The notes under the pieces are model-generated. The model saw only the letters and a program-made list of their open reading frames with translations. It did not search any database and was not told the origin of the DNA. Shown one piece after another: positions 55,166-63,775 of a DNA stretch of 64,000 nucleotides. Origin of the DNA: Nocardioides carbamazepini (lineage in GTDB: Bacteria; Actinomycetota; Actinomycetes; Propionibacteriales; Nocardioidaceae); the NCBI RefSeq assembly GCF_024614185.1, contig NZ_JAHTLF010000013.1, forward strand, positions 550,870 to 614,869, given 5' to 3'. Position 1 is the stretch's first letter. Every line of letters starts with the position of its first letter. The translations under genes were made by a program, and so were the position numbers.

Positions 55166-55286
55166 GGGTCCTCCTCACAATCGAACTCCCCGACCGTACC
55201 CCCTGCCGCGCCCGGGTGGGAGCGTGACACGAGGGGTACGTCGGGCTCATTCGTCGTCGGTCTCGGTCGTCGGGGTCCGTCCGGAC

Positions 55287-55892
55287 TCAGACGAGGGCGG
55301 GGGTCTTGAGGGACTCGAGCACCGAGTCGATCAGGCCGTACTCGACGGCCTGTGCGGCCGTGAGGATCTTGTCGCGCTCGATGTCGCGGCTGACCTGCTC
55401 CAGGTCGCGACCGCTGTGCTCGCTGATCATCGTCTCCAACAGCTCGCGCATCCGCAGGATCTCGTTGGCCTGGATCTCGATGTCCGAGGTCTGGCCGAAG
55501 GTGCCCTCGGTGTAGGGCTGGTGGATCAGGATCCGGCTGTTGGGCAGCGCCAGGCGCTTGCCCTTGGTGCCCGCGGCCAGCAGGATCGCCGCGGCCGAGG
55601 CGGCCTGCCCCAGGCAGACCGTCTGCACGTCGGGCTTGATGAAGCGCATCGTGTCGTAGATCGCGGTGAGCGCCGTGAAGGACCCCCCGGGACTGTTGAT
55701 GTAGATGTTGATGTCCTGGTCGGGGTTCATCGACTGGAGGCAGAGCAGCTGGGCGATGACGGCGTTGGCGACGTCGTCGGAGATCGGCGTGCCGAGGTAG
55801 ATGATGCGCTCCTCGAACAGCTTGGCGTAGGGGTCGATCCGACGGAAGCCGTAGGAGGTGCGCTCTTCCCACTGCGGGATGTAGTAGTTCAT
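55287..55892 (-). CDS. clpP2: ClpP2 protease subunit
   Basis: 201 residues. Serine peptidase of the Clp complex; triad S99 (GQAASAAA), H124 (ILIHQP) and D170 (RDIERD) all present. Starts with NYYIPQWEERTSYGFRRIDPY, the longer N-terminus of actinobacterial ClpP2. ATG 55892 is 12 bases after the clpP1 stop, so cotranscribed. In actinobacteria the active form is a mixed ClpP1P2 tetradecamer. Confidence 0.95.
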   Translation of the reverse strand: MNYYIPQWEERTSYGFRRIDPYAKLFEERIIYLGTPISDDVANAVIAQLLCLQSMNPDQDINIYINSPGGSFTALTAIYDTMRFIKPDVQTVCLGQAASAAAILLAAGTKGKRLALPNSRILIHQPYTEGTFGQTSDIEIQANEILRMRELLETMISEHSGRDLEQVSRDIERDKILTAAQAVEYGLIDSVLESLKTPALV

Positions 55893-55903
55893 GCCTGCGT
55901 TCC

Positions 55904-56548
55904 TCAGTCCTTCTTGTGGGCCGGACGACCCTCGTCGACGGCGTCCTTGGCGCTCTTGACGACCTTGTCGACCAGGCCGTACTCGAGCGCCTCCTGGGCG
56001 GTGAACCAGCGGTCCCGGTCGGCGTCCTCGGTGACCTGCTCCACCGTCTGACCGGTGTGCTCGGCGATGAGGTCGAGGAGCACCTTCTTGATGTGCAGCG
56101 ACTGCTGCGCCTGGATCTTGATGTCGGAGGCCGAGCCGCCCATGCCCGACGACGGCTGGTGCATCATGATCCGCGCGTGCGGGAGCGCGTAGCGCTTGCC
56201 CTGGGTGCCGGCGCAGAGCAGGAACTGCCCCATCGAGGCGGCCAGGCCCATGCCGACCGTCGCGACGTCGTTGGGGATGTAGTTCATGGTGTCGTAGATC
56301 GCCATGCCGGCGTCGACGGAGCCACCCGGCGAGTTGATGTGGAGGAAGATGTCCGCCTCCGGGTCCTCCGCCGAGAGCAGCAGCAGCTGGGCGCAGATCG
56401 CGTTGGCGTTCTGGTCGCGGACCTCGGAGCCGAGGAACACGATCCGCTCGCGGAGCAGCCGGCTGTAGATGTTGTCGTCGAGCAGGTTGAGACCGGCTCC
56501 ACCGTTCATCTCGGGCCCACGCGCGGGGCCAGCGGAAAACTGAGTCAC
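55904..56548 (-). CDS. clpP1: ClpP1 protease subunit
   Basis: 214 residues with triad S105 ([11 protein letters not shown]), H130 (IMMHQP) and D175 (TEDADRD). GTG 56548 was chosen because TAGTGT ends 7 bases before it; a longer frame to 56584 would include the promoter. N-terminal ~20 residues are likely a processed propeptide. A ClgR-like box lies further upstream at 56599-56614. Confidence 0.94.
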   Translation of the reverse strand: MTQFSAGPARGPEMNGGAGLNLLDDNIYSRLLRERIVFLGSEVRDQNANAICAQLLLLSAEDPEADIFLHINSPGGSVDAGMAIYDTMNYIPNDVATVGMGLAASMGQFLLCAGTQGKRYALPHARIMMHQPSSGMGGSASDIKIQAQQSLHIKKVLLDLIAEHTGQTVEQVTEDADRDRWFTAQEALEYGLVDKVVKSAKDAVDEGRPAHKKD

Positions 56549-56598
56549 GCGGTTGACACTAGCCGGAGCGGGAGACAGAACCACGCGTTCGGCACCGC

Positions 56599-56614
56599 TG
56601 TTCGCCGACAGCAG
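56599..56614. promoter_or_regulatory. ClgR-box-like site upstream of clpP1
   Basis: TGTTCGCCGACAGCAG resembles the ClgR pattern (CGC-N5-GCG type) with a mismatch in the right half. It is about 38-53 bases upstream of the TAGTGT -10, a usual activator position. Confidence 0.35.
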
Positions 56615-56680
56615 ATTTGTCGTCGTGCGCCCACCGGTAGCCTGCCGGGAGCGCAGCGCCCGACCGTCCCAGGAGGTCCC

Positions 56681-58105
56681 ATGTCCGCGGGTTCACCCAC
56701 CGGCCGGCTGGTCGCCGCCCTCACTCTCGTGACGGGCCTGGCGCTCGCCGCCTGCGACGGGGGCGGGGACGACCCCGATCGACCGGACGACGGCACGGCG
56801 AAGCCCACGGTCGCCGCGGCGGCCGTGCTTCACGACCCGGAGCGGACCTGGGAGCTGCGGGCCGCCGACGTCGTCCCGAACGGCAGGTTCGCGCCGCTGG
56901 GACCCGTCGGCGACGACGAGGTCGCCGGTCCGTCGGCCGTCGCCGTGGGCGACGTGCTGGTGGCGGCGGTGGCCGACGAAGGCGCCAAGGGTGCCGACGA
57001 GGGTGCCGACGACGCAGCGCCGCTCCTGGTCGGCGTCTCCGGGGACGGGAAGGTGCTCTGGCGCGGCAAGGACTTCGGAGCCTGCTGGACACCGGATCAC
57101 GCGTCCCTCTACTGCACCCGGGGCAACGCGCTGGTCCGGGTGAACCCCGAGTCGGGCGGCGCCGGCGCCGGCGCCGACGTGGCCGTGGCCCCCGGCAGCG
57201 CGCCGGTGCTCGACGACGGCGTCCTCTATGTCGTCGTGACGCCCCCGGGTGCCGACGAGAGCGCCTATCCCCCGCCGTTCGCGGTCGCGGCCCTCGACGC
57301 GATGACGCTGACGAGCGTGTGGCCGGACGGACCGGCGGCCGTCGAGGAGCTGGCCGGGCTCGGTGCCGGGTCGCCGGCCCTCGACCTCAGCGGCGACCAC
57401 GTCTCGGTCGCCGCCTGGAAGGACACCCCGTCCGGCCAGGCCGACGCCACCCAGTTCGACCTCGACCGGGCGACCGGCGCGGTGCTCGGCAGCTCCCATC
57501 TCGGCAAGGGCGCCTTCCTCGACCGCCCCTGGACGGTCCGCCGCGGGTTCGGCAACGACAAGATCGAGGTCTCCCGCGACGGCCAGGTCCTGTTCCAGCA
57601 GGCCGGCCAGCCGTGGGACAGCCAGGACGACCGCCTGGTCTCCCCCGAAGGTCGGCTCGGGGTCGGCTCGACCCTCTACGACGTCACGACCGGCGACCCG
57701 GTCTGGGAGCGCCCGGACCTCGGCGACGAGCTGTCCGGCTGGCGCTGGACGGCCGACCGGGCCCAGGTCGCCGTGACCGGCTTCGACACGAAGGCCGGGA
57801 AGATGACCACGACCTACCTCGACGCCGCCACCGGCGCGACGCTGTGGTCGGGTCCCGGCAGCGACGTCGCACCGACGGAGACGCCCGACGCCCTCCTCCA
57901 GGTCGAGACGGACTTCGAGTCCTCCTGGCTCGTCCACGCCATCGACCGGGCGTCCGGCGACGTCGCCTGGACGAAGGACGTGTCCGAGGTCGGCCGTGCG
58001 GGCAACAAGTCGGGGCTGCCTCTCGGTGGGCCCTACGTGTCGTCCGGCACGGTCTGGGTGCTGGGCGCGACCACGCTCGTCGGGTTCACGGACTTCCCCG
58101 GCTAA
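56681..58105 (+). CDS. Lipoprotein, PQQ-like beta-propeller
   Basis: 474 residues. Lipoprotein signal ending LALAAC with C25 as lipidation site, then an acidic linker. The remainder has repeating beta-propeller-like units with [33 protein letters not shown] and [10 protein letters not shown], spaced as in PQQ-binding-like repeats. Extracytoplasmic scaffold or sensor; function unknown. ATG 56681 is preceded by AGGAGG; TAGCCT at 56638-56643 may be its -10, giving a short leader. Confidence 0.8.
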   Translation: MSAGSPTGRLVAALTLVTGLALAACDGGGDDPDRPDDGTAKPTVAAAAVLHDPERTWELRAADVVPNGRFAPLGPVGDDEVAGPSAVAVGDVLVAAVADEGAKGADEGADDAAPLLVGVSGDGKVLWRGKDFGACWTPDHASLYCTRGNALVRVNPESGGAGAGADVAVAPGSAPVLDDGVLYVVVTPPGADESAYPPPFAVAALDAMTLTSVWPDGPAAVEELAGLGAGSPALDLSGDHVSVAAWKDTPSGQADATQFDLDRATGAVLGSSHLGKGAFLDRPWTVRRGFGNDKIEVSRDGQVLFQQAGQPWDSQDDRLVSPEGRLGVGSTLYDVTTGDPVWERPDLGDELSGWRWTADRAQVAVTGFDTKAGKMTTTYLDAATGATLWSGPGSDVAPTETPDALLQVETDFESSWLVHAIDRASGDVAWTKDVSEVGRAGNKSGLPLGGPYVSSGTVWVLGATTLVGFTDFPG

Positions 58106-58133
58106 GCCCTCGGGGCGCGGCGGGCCCAGCTTG

Positions 58134-58196
58134 CGTCGTACCGGACAGATCCGTCGTGAATCAGGCGGATGCGCGACCGATTCGTCCGGTACGACG
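58134..58196. terminator. Large inverted repeat, probable bidirectional terminator
   Basis: 13-base perfect arms CGTCGTACCGGAC (58134-58146) and complement (58184-58196), with a nested ATCCG/CGGAT stem. Between the convergent propeller lipoprotein and esterase genes. Confidence 0.65.
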
Positions 58197-58198
58197 GG

Positions 58199-59368
58199 TC
58201 AGGCCAGCCAGCGCCCGAGCGCGGCATGCACCTCGGGGTGGTTGAGCAGTCCGAAGTGGTCGGTGCGGCCGAGGTGGAGGATCTCGGCGCCCGGGAACAG
58301 GTCCGTGCCACGTCGGTCACGGCCGACGGCCGAGCGCGGCGTGACGAGCAGGTCGCCGACGGTCTGCGCCACCGGATGACGCGGCGAGCGGGTGAGGGTG
58401 GCCGAGACCAGCCGGTACCGCGCATGGGGCAACGGGGGTACGTCGTGGGCCAGGCCCTCGATCAGGTCGTGGATACCCGGCGCCTGGCGGTCGATGATCC
58501 GGCCGAAGGCGGCGACCTCGGGGGCACGGGCGAGGGTGCGGCTGGCGTGGTCGGCGCCGACCGCGAACCACGACCCGAGGTGCGGGGTGCCGAGCGTGAT
58601 CACGTCGCTGACCAGGTGGGTCCATGGCGCCGGGTCGTCGCCGTCGGCGACGACCGCCGACGAGGCACGCAGGACCAGACCGCCAAGAGAGTGGCCGACG
58701 AGCGCGATCCGGGTGACCTCCGTGGGCCAGGAGTCGACGAGCCGCTGCAGCAGGGACGCGAGCGCCACGCCGTTCTCGCGCAGCGCCAGGCCGGTGTTGG
58801 CCCGCAGGTAGACGGGCGTCCAGCCGCGCCCCGCCAGGCTCTCGCCGTAGGTCGTGCCGAGCCGGTCGCGGTGGCGGCGCCAGTAGTCCTCGTTCTCGCA
58901 CAGGCCGTGCAGGAAGACCACGAGCCGGCCGGTGGCCCCGGGGAACGCGGCGGCGACACCGTCCGGGGTGAGGGTCACGTCACGGCCGTCGCGGCGCACC
59001 GCCATCGTGATCGCCAGCCGCGGCCGGTCCCGGCGCAGCTCCTCCCCGATCAGGCCGTTGACCGCCGCGTTGACGAACCGGCCGCGCGGCCCCTCCTCCA
59101 GCGCCGGCCCGGCCCCGGCCTCGGCCAGCCGCGCCAGTCCGGCGCTCGCGCCACGGAGCGAGAGCCCCAGGGCGCCGTACACGAGACCGGCGACGCCGCG
59201 GTGCAGGGCCTCGGCCGGGAGCCCGGCCGGGCCGACGCCACGGCGTACGACGTCGTGGGCGCGGCGCGAGATCGCGCCGTGGGTGTCGCGGGCGGTCGTC
59301 ACGACCAGGTCGTCGACCACCGCGGTGGCCAGGGCCAGGGCATCGACGACGGTCGGGGCAGTGGTCAC
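58199..59368 (-). CDS. Alpha/beta-hydrolase esterase/lipase
   Basis: 389 residues. Nucleophile elbow ALVGHSLGGLVLRASSA, preceded by VVFLHGLCENEDYWRR (oxyanion) and followed by DVITLGTPHLGSWFA; a C-terminal DHFGLLNHPEVH carries the histidine. Resembles triacylglycerol lipase/PGAP1-like hydrolases, no signal peptide. GTG 59368 follows TAGCCT by 7 bases; an earlier start would run through the 34-bp inverted repeat upstream. Confidence 0.85.
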   Translation of the reverse strand: MTTAPTVVDALALATAVVDDLVVTTARDTHGAISRRAHDVVRRGVGPAGLPAEALHRGVAGLVYGALGLSLRGASAGLARLAEAGAGPALEEGPRGRFVNAAVNGLIGEELRRDRPRLAITMAVRRDGRDVTLTPDGVAAAFPGATGRLVVFLHGLCENEDYWRRHRDRLGTTYGESLAGRGWTPVYLRANTGLALRENGVALASLLQRLVDSWPTEVTRIALVGHSLGGLVLRASSAVVADGDDPAPWTHLVSDVITLGTPHLGSWFAVGADHASRTLARAPEVAAFGRIIDRQAPGIHDLIEGLAHDVPPLPHARYRLVSATLTRSPRHPVAQTVGDLLVTPRSAVGRDRRGTDLFPGAEILHLGRTDHFGLLNHPEVHAALGRWLA

Positions 59369-59381
59369 GCCGGACAGGCTA

Positions 59382-59415
59382 GCCGATTGAGTGCACATGC
59401 GTACACTCAATCGGC
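59382..59415. promoter_or_regulatory. 34-bp inverted repeat upstream of the esterase
   Basis: Perfect 12-base arms GCCGATTGAGTG and CACTCAATCGGC with a 10-base centre (cacatgcgta), over the -35 region of the esterase. The relatively AT-rich half-sites suggest an operator rather than a terminator. Confidence 0.6.
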
Positions 59416-59435
59416 GTTGAGAGACTCAGCACGCA

Positions 59436-59472
59436 CCGCGGCCCCCGGCTCCGGAGAGCTCGGGGGCCGCGG
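59436..59472. terminator. Trigger factor terminator
   Basis: Arms CCGCGGCCCCCG (59436-59447) and complement (59461-59472), beginning about 20 bases after the tig stop. Confidence 0.8.
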
Positions 59473-59490
59473 CGGCGTGCTGTGGGGCGA

Positions 59491-60873
59491 TCAGGCCTCG
59501 ACCGGGGCCTCGTTCTCCTCGTCGGCATCCTCGTCGGCCGGCTCGCCGATGGTGCCGTCGGCCTGGAGGTTCTTCAGCTCGAGGACGTTGCCGGAGCCGT
59601 CCTTGACGGTGGCGCCCTCGACGAGGACCTGCAGCGCCTTGCCGCGGCGGATCTCCTGCACCAGCTCGGGCACGTGGTTGTGCTCGAACATGTGGTTCAC
59701 GAACTCCTGCGGGTCCTGGCCGGACTGCTGGGCGCGACGCATCATGTGCTGGGTCAGCTCGCTCTGGTCGACGCCCATCTCCTCCTTGTCGGCGATCTCG
59801 TCGAGGAGGAACTGCGCGGCGACGGCGTCACGCACCCGGCGCTCGAGGTCGGCCTCGAACTCGTCCTGGGTCTGCGACTCGTCCTCGAGGTACTTCTCCA
59901 GCGTCATGCCCGCCATGACGAGCTGCTGCTCGAGGTTGGCGCGACGGGCGTTGAGCTCCTCGGTGACCATCGACTCGGGCAGCGGGATCTCGACCTTCTC
60001 GAGGAGCGCCTCGAGGACGGCGTCGCGGGCGGCCGCGGCCTGCTCGAGCCGCTTGCCGCGGGTGAGCCGCTCGCGGACGTCGTCGCGCAGCTCGTCGAGG
60101 GTGTCGAACTCCGAGGCCTCCTGGGCGAAGTCGTCGTCGAGCTCGGGGAGCTCCTGCTCCTGGACCTGGGTGACCTTGACGGCGACCTCGACGTCCTGGC
60201 CGACCAGGTCGCCGGAGACGAGCTGGGTGGTGAAGGTCTTCTCCTCGTCGACGGCCATGCCCGTGAGAGCCTCGTCGAGGCCGTCGATCATGCCGCCGTT
60301 GCCGACCTGGTAGGAGAACCCGGAGATCTCGGCACCGTCGACGACCTCGCCGTCGTTGGTGGCGACCAGGTCGATGACGACGAAGTCGCCGTCCTGCGCC
60401 GCGCGCTCGACGTCGATGAGGGTGCCGAAGCGCTCACGGAGCGCGTCGACCTGCTCGGCGACGTCCTCGTCGGCGACCGCGAGGTCCTCGACGCTGGCCT
60501 CGAGGCCGTCGTACGCCGGGAGGTCGATCTCGGGCTTGACGTCGACCTCGGCAGTGAACTCGAGCGCGTCGTTGTCCTCGAACTTGGTCACCTCGATCTC
60601 GGGCTGCGCGAGCGGGGTGAGGTTGTTCTCCTGCAGCGCCTCGACGTAGGCCTTGGGCAGGACCTCGTTGACGGCCTCGTCGAGGACCACGCCGCGGCCG
60701 ACCTGGCGGTCGATGACCTGGGGCGGGACCTTGCCGCGGCGGAAGCCGGGGACGTTGATCTGCTTCGCGATCTTCTGGTACGCCGCGTCGAGGCTCGGCT
60801 TGAGCTCCTCGAAGGGCACCTCGACGGTCAGCTTGGCCCGGGTCGGGCTCAAGGTCTCGACGGCGCTCTTCAC
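59491..60873 (-). CDS. tig: Trigger factor
   Basis: 460 residues. Ribosome-bound chaperone and prolyl isomerase. Ribosome-docking signature GFRRGKVPPQVIDRQVG near residues 43-59, FKBP-like PPIase domain (DGDFVVIDLVATNDGEVVDG) in the middle, C-terminal helical arms and an acidic tail of Asp/Glu (ADEDADEENEAP). Lies downstream of two tRNA genes on the same strand and upstream of the clp genes' neighbourhood. Confidence 0.97.
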   Translation of the reverse strand: MKSAVETLSPTRAKLTVEVPFEELKPSLDAAYQKIAKQINVPGFRRGKVPPQVIDRQVGRGVVLDEAVNEVLPKAYVEALQENNLTPLAQPEIEVTKFEDNDALEFTAEVDVKPEIDLPAYDGLEASVEDLAVADEDVAEQVDALRERFGTLIDVERAAQDGDFVVIDLVATNDGEVVDGAEISGFSYQVGNGGMIDGLDEALTGMAVDEEKTFTTQLVSGDLVGQDVEVAVKVTQVQEQELPELDDDFAQEASEFDTLDELRDDVRERLTRGKRLEQAAAARDAVLEALLEKVEIPLPESMVTEELNARRANLEQQLVMAGMTLEKYLEDESQTQDEFEADLERRVRDAVAAQFLLDEIADKEEMGVDQSELTQHMMRRAQQSGQDPQEFVNHMFEHNHVPELVQEIRRGKALQVLVEGATVKDGSGNVLELKNLQADGTIGEPADEDADEENEAPVEA

Positions 60874-60965
60874 AGGTGTTCTCCTACTGTCAGTGGGTGG
60901 TGCGCGGGCCGTGGGGCGCCCGCCTCGATCGGGTTGATCGGGGTTGATCTGTCGGCGTTGGTCGG

Positions 60966-61038
60966 TCGGGGCGACAGGACTCGAACCTGCGGTCTCCTGC
61001 TCCCAAAGCAGGCGCGCTAGCCACTACGCTACGCCCCG
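60966..61038 (-). tRNA. tRNA-Pro (UGG)
   Basis: 73 bases. Acceptor stem CGGGGCG/CGCCCCG, T-loop GGTTCGAGTCC, anticodon loop TTTGGGA with anticodon TGG. CCA end not encoded. Confidence 0.95.
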
Positions 61039-61077
61039 CGGAACGGCCCGCCGATCGAGCTGCCGGGCCGCACTTCG

Positions 61078-61148
61078 AGGGGATGACGGGAATCGAACCC
61101 GCGTAATCAGTTTGGAAGACTGAGGCTCTACCATTGAGCTACATCCCC
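61078..61148 (-). tRNA. tRNA-Gly (UCC)
   Basis: 71 bases. Acceptor GGGGATG/CATCCCC, D-loop AGCTCAATGGTAGAGC, anticodon loop CTTCCAA with anticodon TCC, T-loop GGTTCGATTCC. CCA end not encoded. Confidence 0.95.
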
Positions 61149-61266
61149 GGACGTCCGGCCGCGCTCGCACACGGCCGATGACCACGCGCAATCGTGCCAC
61201 ACCGGCGGGTGCCCGCCCCAACCGAGGCCGCCACCCGGACCTTCGCCGCCGTCGCGGCTGGCGAAC

Positions 61267-62316
61267 CTAGGGGCGCCGGTGGACCACCAGCATCGCGCGG
61301 TCGTCGCCGGGCGAGCCGACGGCGCCGACGAGACGCCGGGCCAGGCCGTCCCAGGATCCGCGCAGCAGCGACTCGGCCTCCCCCATCATGTGGTCGATGC
61401 CGAGGTCGATGTCGCGCCGCGGCTCCTCGACCATGCCGTCGGTGTAGAGCAGCAGGCTGTCGCCCGGCGCGAGCCGGCCGTGGTGGCAGTCGAACTCCGC
61501 GTCGTCGACGATGCCGAGGACCGGTCCCTCGGGGCGCAGCGGCTTCCAGCGGCCCGACCCCGCCTCGCGCTGCAGCGCCGGCGGGTGGCCGGCCGAGCGG
61601 AGCTCGAAGGCACCGGTCGTCAGGTCCACCGAGACGTGGACGGCGGTCGCGAAGCCCTCCTCCCAGGAACGCTGGAGGAGGTAGTCGTTGGCGGCCGGGA
61701 GGAAGCGGTAGGGCGGCAGCGCCGCGACCAGGCCGCCCATCGCGCCGGAGAGCTGCAGTGCGCGGGTACCGGCGGCCTCGCCCTTGCCCGAGACGTCGAC
61801 GACGACCAGCTCGATCCGGCGGCCGCGGTCGGCCGCGGTGACGACCACGAAGTCGCCCGCGAACGGCGAGCCGCCCGCCGACGAGAGCGCCGACTCGACG
61901 AGCCACTCCTCCGGCAGCACCGGGATCTCGCCCTGCGCGAGGATCCGGTCGCGCAGGTCGACGAGCATCGACTGTCCGCGCAGCGGGCCGACGCCGAGCT
62001 GTCCGCGTCGCAGGGACATCACGATGACCAGCAGCGCGATCGCCGCCATCGCGCCGAGTGCCGTGGCGATCCGCGGGGAGAGATCGTCCTGGACGACACC
62101 GCCGGCGACCAGCATGAGCAGGATGTAGCCGGCGAACCAGGTGAGCACCCGGCTGCTGAGGAAGAGGATGCCGAGAACCAGCGGCAGGAAGATCAGGTTG
62201 ACCGGGACGTCGACGGGCTCGAACCAGATGCCGAGCACCACGACGGTGGCGAGCACGCCAAGGACGATCGCGAGGCCGACGTCGGTCAGCACCCACCGCC
62301 GGCCGGCGCCCATCAT
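61267..62316 (-). CDS. Membrane PP2C-type (SpoIIE) phosphatase
   Basis: 349 residues. Four membrane segments in residues ~10-105, then a SpoIIE/RsbU-type PPM domain: SPFAGDFVVVTAADRG (usual GGDFYD changed to AGDFVV), VDVSGKGEAAGTRALQL, LRSAGHPPALQ and LLLYTDGMVEEPRRD, keeping the metal aspartates. Family members dephosphorylate anti-anti-sigma factors, but no such partner is in the window. ATG 62316 overlaps the Nei stop as ATGA. Confidence 0.88.
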   Translation of the reverse strand: MMGAGRRWVLTDVGLAIVLGVLATVVVLGIWFEPVDVPVNLIFLPLVLGILFLSSRVLTWFAGYILLMLVAGGVVQDDLSPRIATALGAMAAIALLVIVMSLRRGQLGVGPLRGQSMLVDLRDRILAQGEIPVLPEEWLVESALSSAGGSPFAGDFVVVTAADRGRRIELVVVDVSGKGEAAGTRALQLSGAMGGLVAALPPYRFLPAANDYLLQRSWEEGFATAVHVSVDLTTGAFELRSAGHPPALQREAGSGRWKPLRPEGPVLGIVDDAEFDCHHGRLAPGDSLLLYTDGMVEEPRRDIDLGIDHMMGEAESLLRGSWDGLARRLVGAVGSPGDDRAMLVVHRRP

Positions 62317-63191
62317 CGCGATGCCCGGGAGCGACCGGCACGTGATCGGAAGGCCGGCTGGCAGCGCGCGCACCAGAACAGGTTGCGGCCGCCGAGGACC
62401 TCGGTGCGGACCGGGCTCCCGCAGACGTGGCACGGCTGGCCGGTACGGCGGTAGACGTAGACCTCGCCACCGTGGTCGTCGACCCGCGGCGCCCGCCCCA
62501 TCGCGTCGGGAGTGTGCTCGGGCCGGACGGTGTCGATCCGCCCGGTCTGCACGCCCTCCCCCATCAGCACGACCAGATCGTCCCAGATCGCACGCCACTG
62601 CGTGCTGCGAAGCGTGCGACCCGGTCGCAGCGGGTGGATGCGGTGCCGGAAGAGCACCTCGGCGCGATAGACGTTGCCGACCCCGGCGAGGACGCCCTGG
62701 TCCATCAGCAGGGTCCCGATCGGCGCCGTACTCCTGCTGATCCGAGCCCAGGCGCGGTCGGGGTCGCCGTCGGCGCGCAACGGGTCGGGCCCGGAGCGGG
62801 CGACGACCGCGGCGCGCTGGGCCGCGGTCTCGAGCGCGCAGGTGGTCGCGCCCCGCAGGTCGCCGTACGCCGCCGGGCGGGTCGGGGTCGCCGGACGGAC
62901 CAGGCGCAGCCGCACCTGCCCGATCGGCAGCGGCACCTCGGTGCCGGGCTCCAGGTCGTCGTGGACCGCGAAGGTGCCGTAGAGCCCGAGGTGGACGTGC
63001 ACGAACCGCTCACCCTCGAAGCGGACGAACAGCTGCTTGCCCCAGGCCTCGGCGTCGATGAGCAGGGCACCGTCGAGCTGGGCCGCCGACTCGGCGAAGC
63101 GGCCCTGGGGGCTGCCGACGTGCACGCGGCTCCCCCCGAAGACCGCGGTCAGCTCGCCGGCGAGGCGATGGAGGGTGTGACCCTCGGGCAT
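62313..63191 (-). CDS. Nei/Fpg-family DNA glycosylase
   Basis: 292 residues. After methionine removal the N-terminus is PEGHTLHRLA with the catalytic proline and glutamate, as in Nei-type endonuclease VIII. H2TH region TLLMDQGVLAGVGNVYRAEVLFRHRIHPLRPG and C-terminal zinc finger CHVCGSPVRTEVLGGRNLFWCARC. Excises oxidised pyrimidines and cleaves the AP site. ATG 63191 overlaps the rpiB stop by one base (TGATG). Confidence 0.93.
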   Translation of the reverse strand: MPEGHTLHRLAGELTAVFGGSRVHVGSPQGRFAESAAQLDGALLIDAEAWGKQLFVRFEGERFVHVHLGLYGTFAVHDDLEPGTEVPLPIGQVRLRLVRPATPTRPAAYGDLRGATTCALETAAQRAAVVARSGPDPLRADGDPDRAWARISRSTAPIGTLLMDQGVLAGVGNVYRAEVLFRHRIHPLRPGRTLRSTQWRAIWDDLVVLMGEGVQTGRIDTVRPEHTPDAMGRAPRVDDHGGEVYVYRRTGQPCHVCGSPVRTEVLGGRNLFWCARCQPAFRSRAGRSRASR

Positions 63192-63697
63192 CAGGCCCGG
63201 CCGTGCCCGAGAGCGGACTCGGGCAGGGGCGGCAGCGCGCCGGTGGTCTCGTACGACGACAGCTGGCCGATGCGCCGCACGTGGCGCTCGTCGCCGGGGA
63301 ACGGGGCGGCCAGGAAGACCTCCACCAGCCGCGTCATCTCCTCGAGCGTGTGCATCCGGCCGCCCACGGCGACGACCCAGGCGTCGTTGTGCTCGCGGGC
63401 CAGGGTGGCGGTCTGCTCCGACCACGCCAACGCGGCCCGGATGCCCTCGACCTTGTTGGCCGCGATCTGCTCGCCGTTGCCGGAGCCGCCGATCACGACG
63501 CCGAGGCTGTCGAGCCCCGCCTCGCGGTCGGCGCGCACCCCCTCGGCAGCGCGCAGGCAGAAGACGGGGTAGTCGTCGACGGCGTCGTAGACGAACGGGC
63601 CGTGGTCGACCGGCTCGTAGCCGTGCTCGGTCAGCCAGCCGATGAGGTGGGACTTGAGCTCGAGACCGGCGTGGTCGCAGCCGAGGTGAACGCGCAT
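63191..63697 (-). CDS. rpiB: Ribose-5-phosphate isomerase B
   Basis: 168 residues. Interconverts ribose- and ribulose-5-phosphate. Seen: VHLGCDHAGLELKSHLIGWL, VDHGPFVYDAVDDYPVFCL, the GVVIGGSGNGEQIAANKVEGIRAAL active-site loop and AWVVAVGGRMHTLEEM. ATG 63697 follows GACAAT by 6 bases. First gene of an rpiB-nei-spoIIE string with overlapping ends. Confidence 0.94.
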   Translation of the reverse strand: MRVHLGCDHAGLELKSHLIGWLTEHGYEPVDHGPFVYDAVDDYPVFCLRAAEGVRADREAGLDSLGVVIGGSGNGEQIAANKVEGIRAALAWSEQTATLAREHNDAWVVAVGGRMHTLEEMTRLVEVFLAAPFPGDERHVRRIGQLSSYETTGALPPLPESALGHGRA

Positions 63698-63775
63698 GGC
63701 GCGATTGTCGCAGGTGGGACGTGGGGCGGGTGCGTCGGCCGTGGTGCGGTTTCACCACTCGCCAGGACCGACCGA

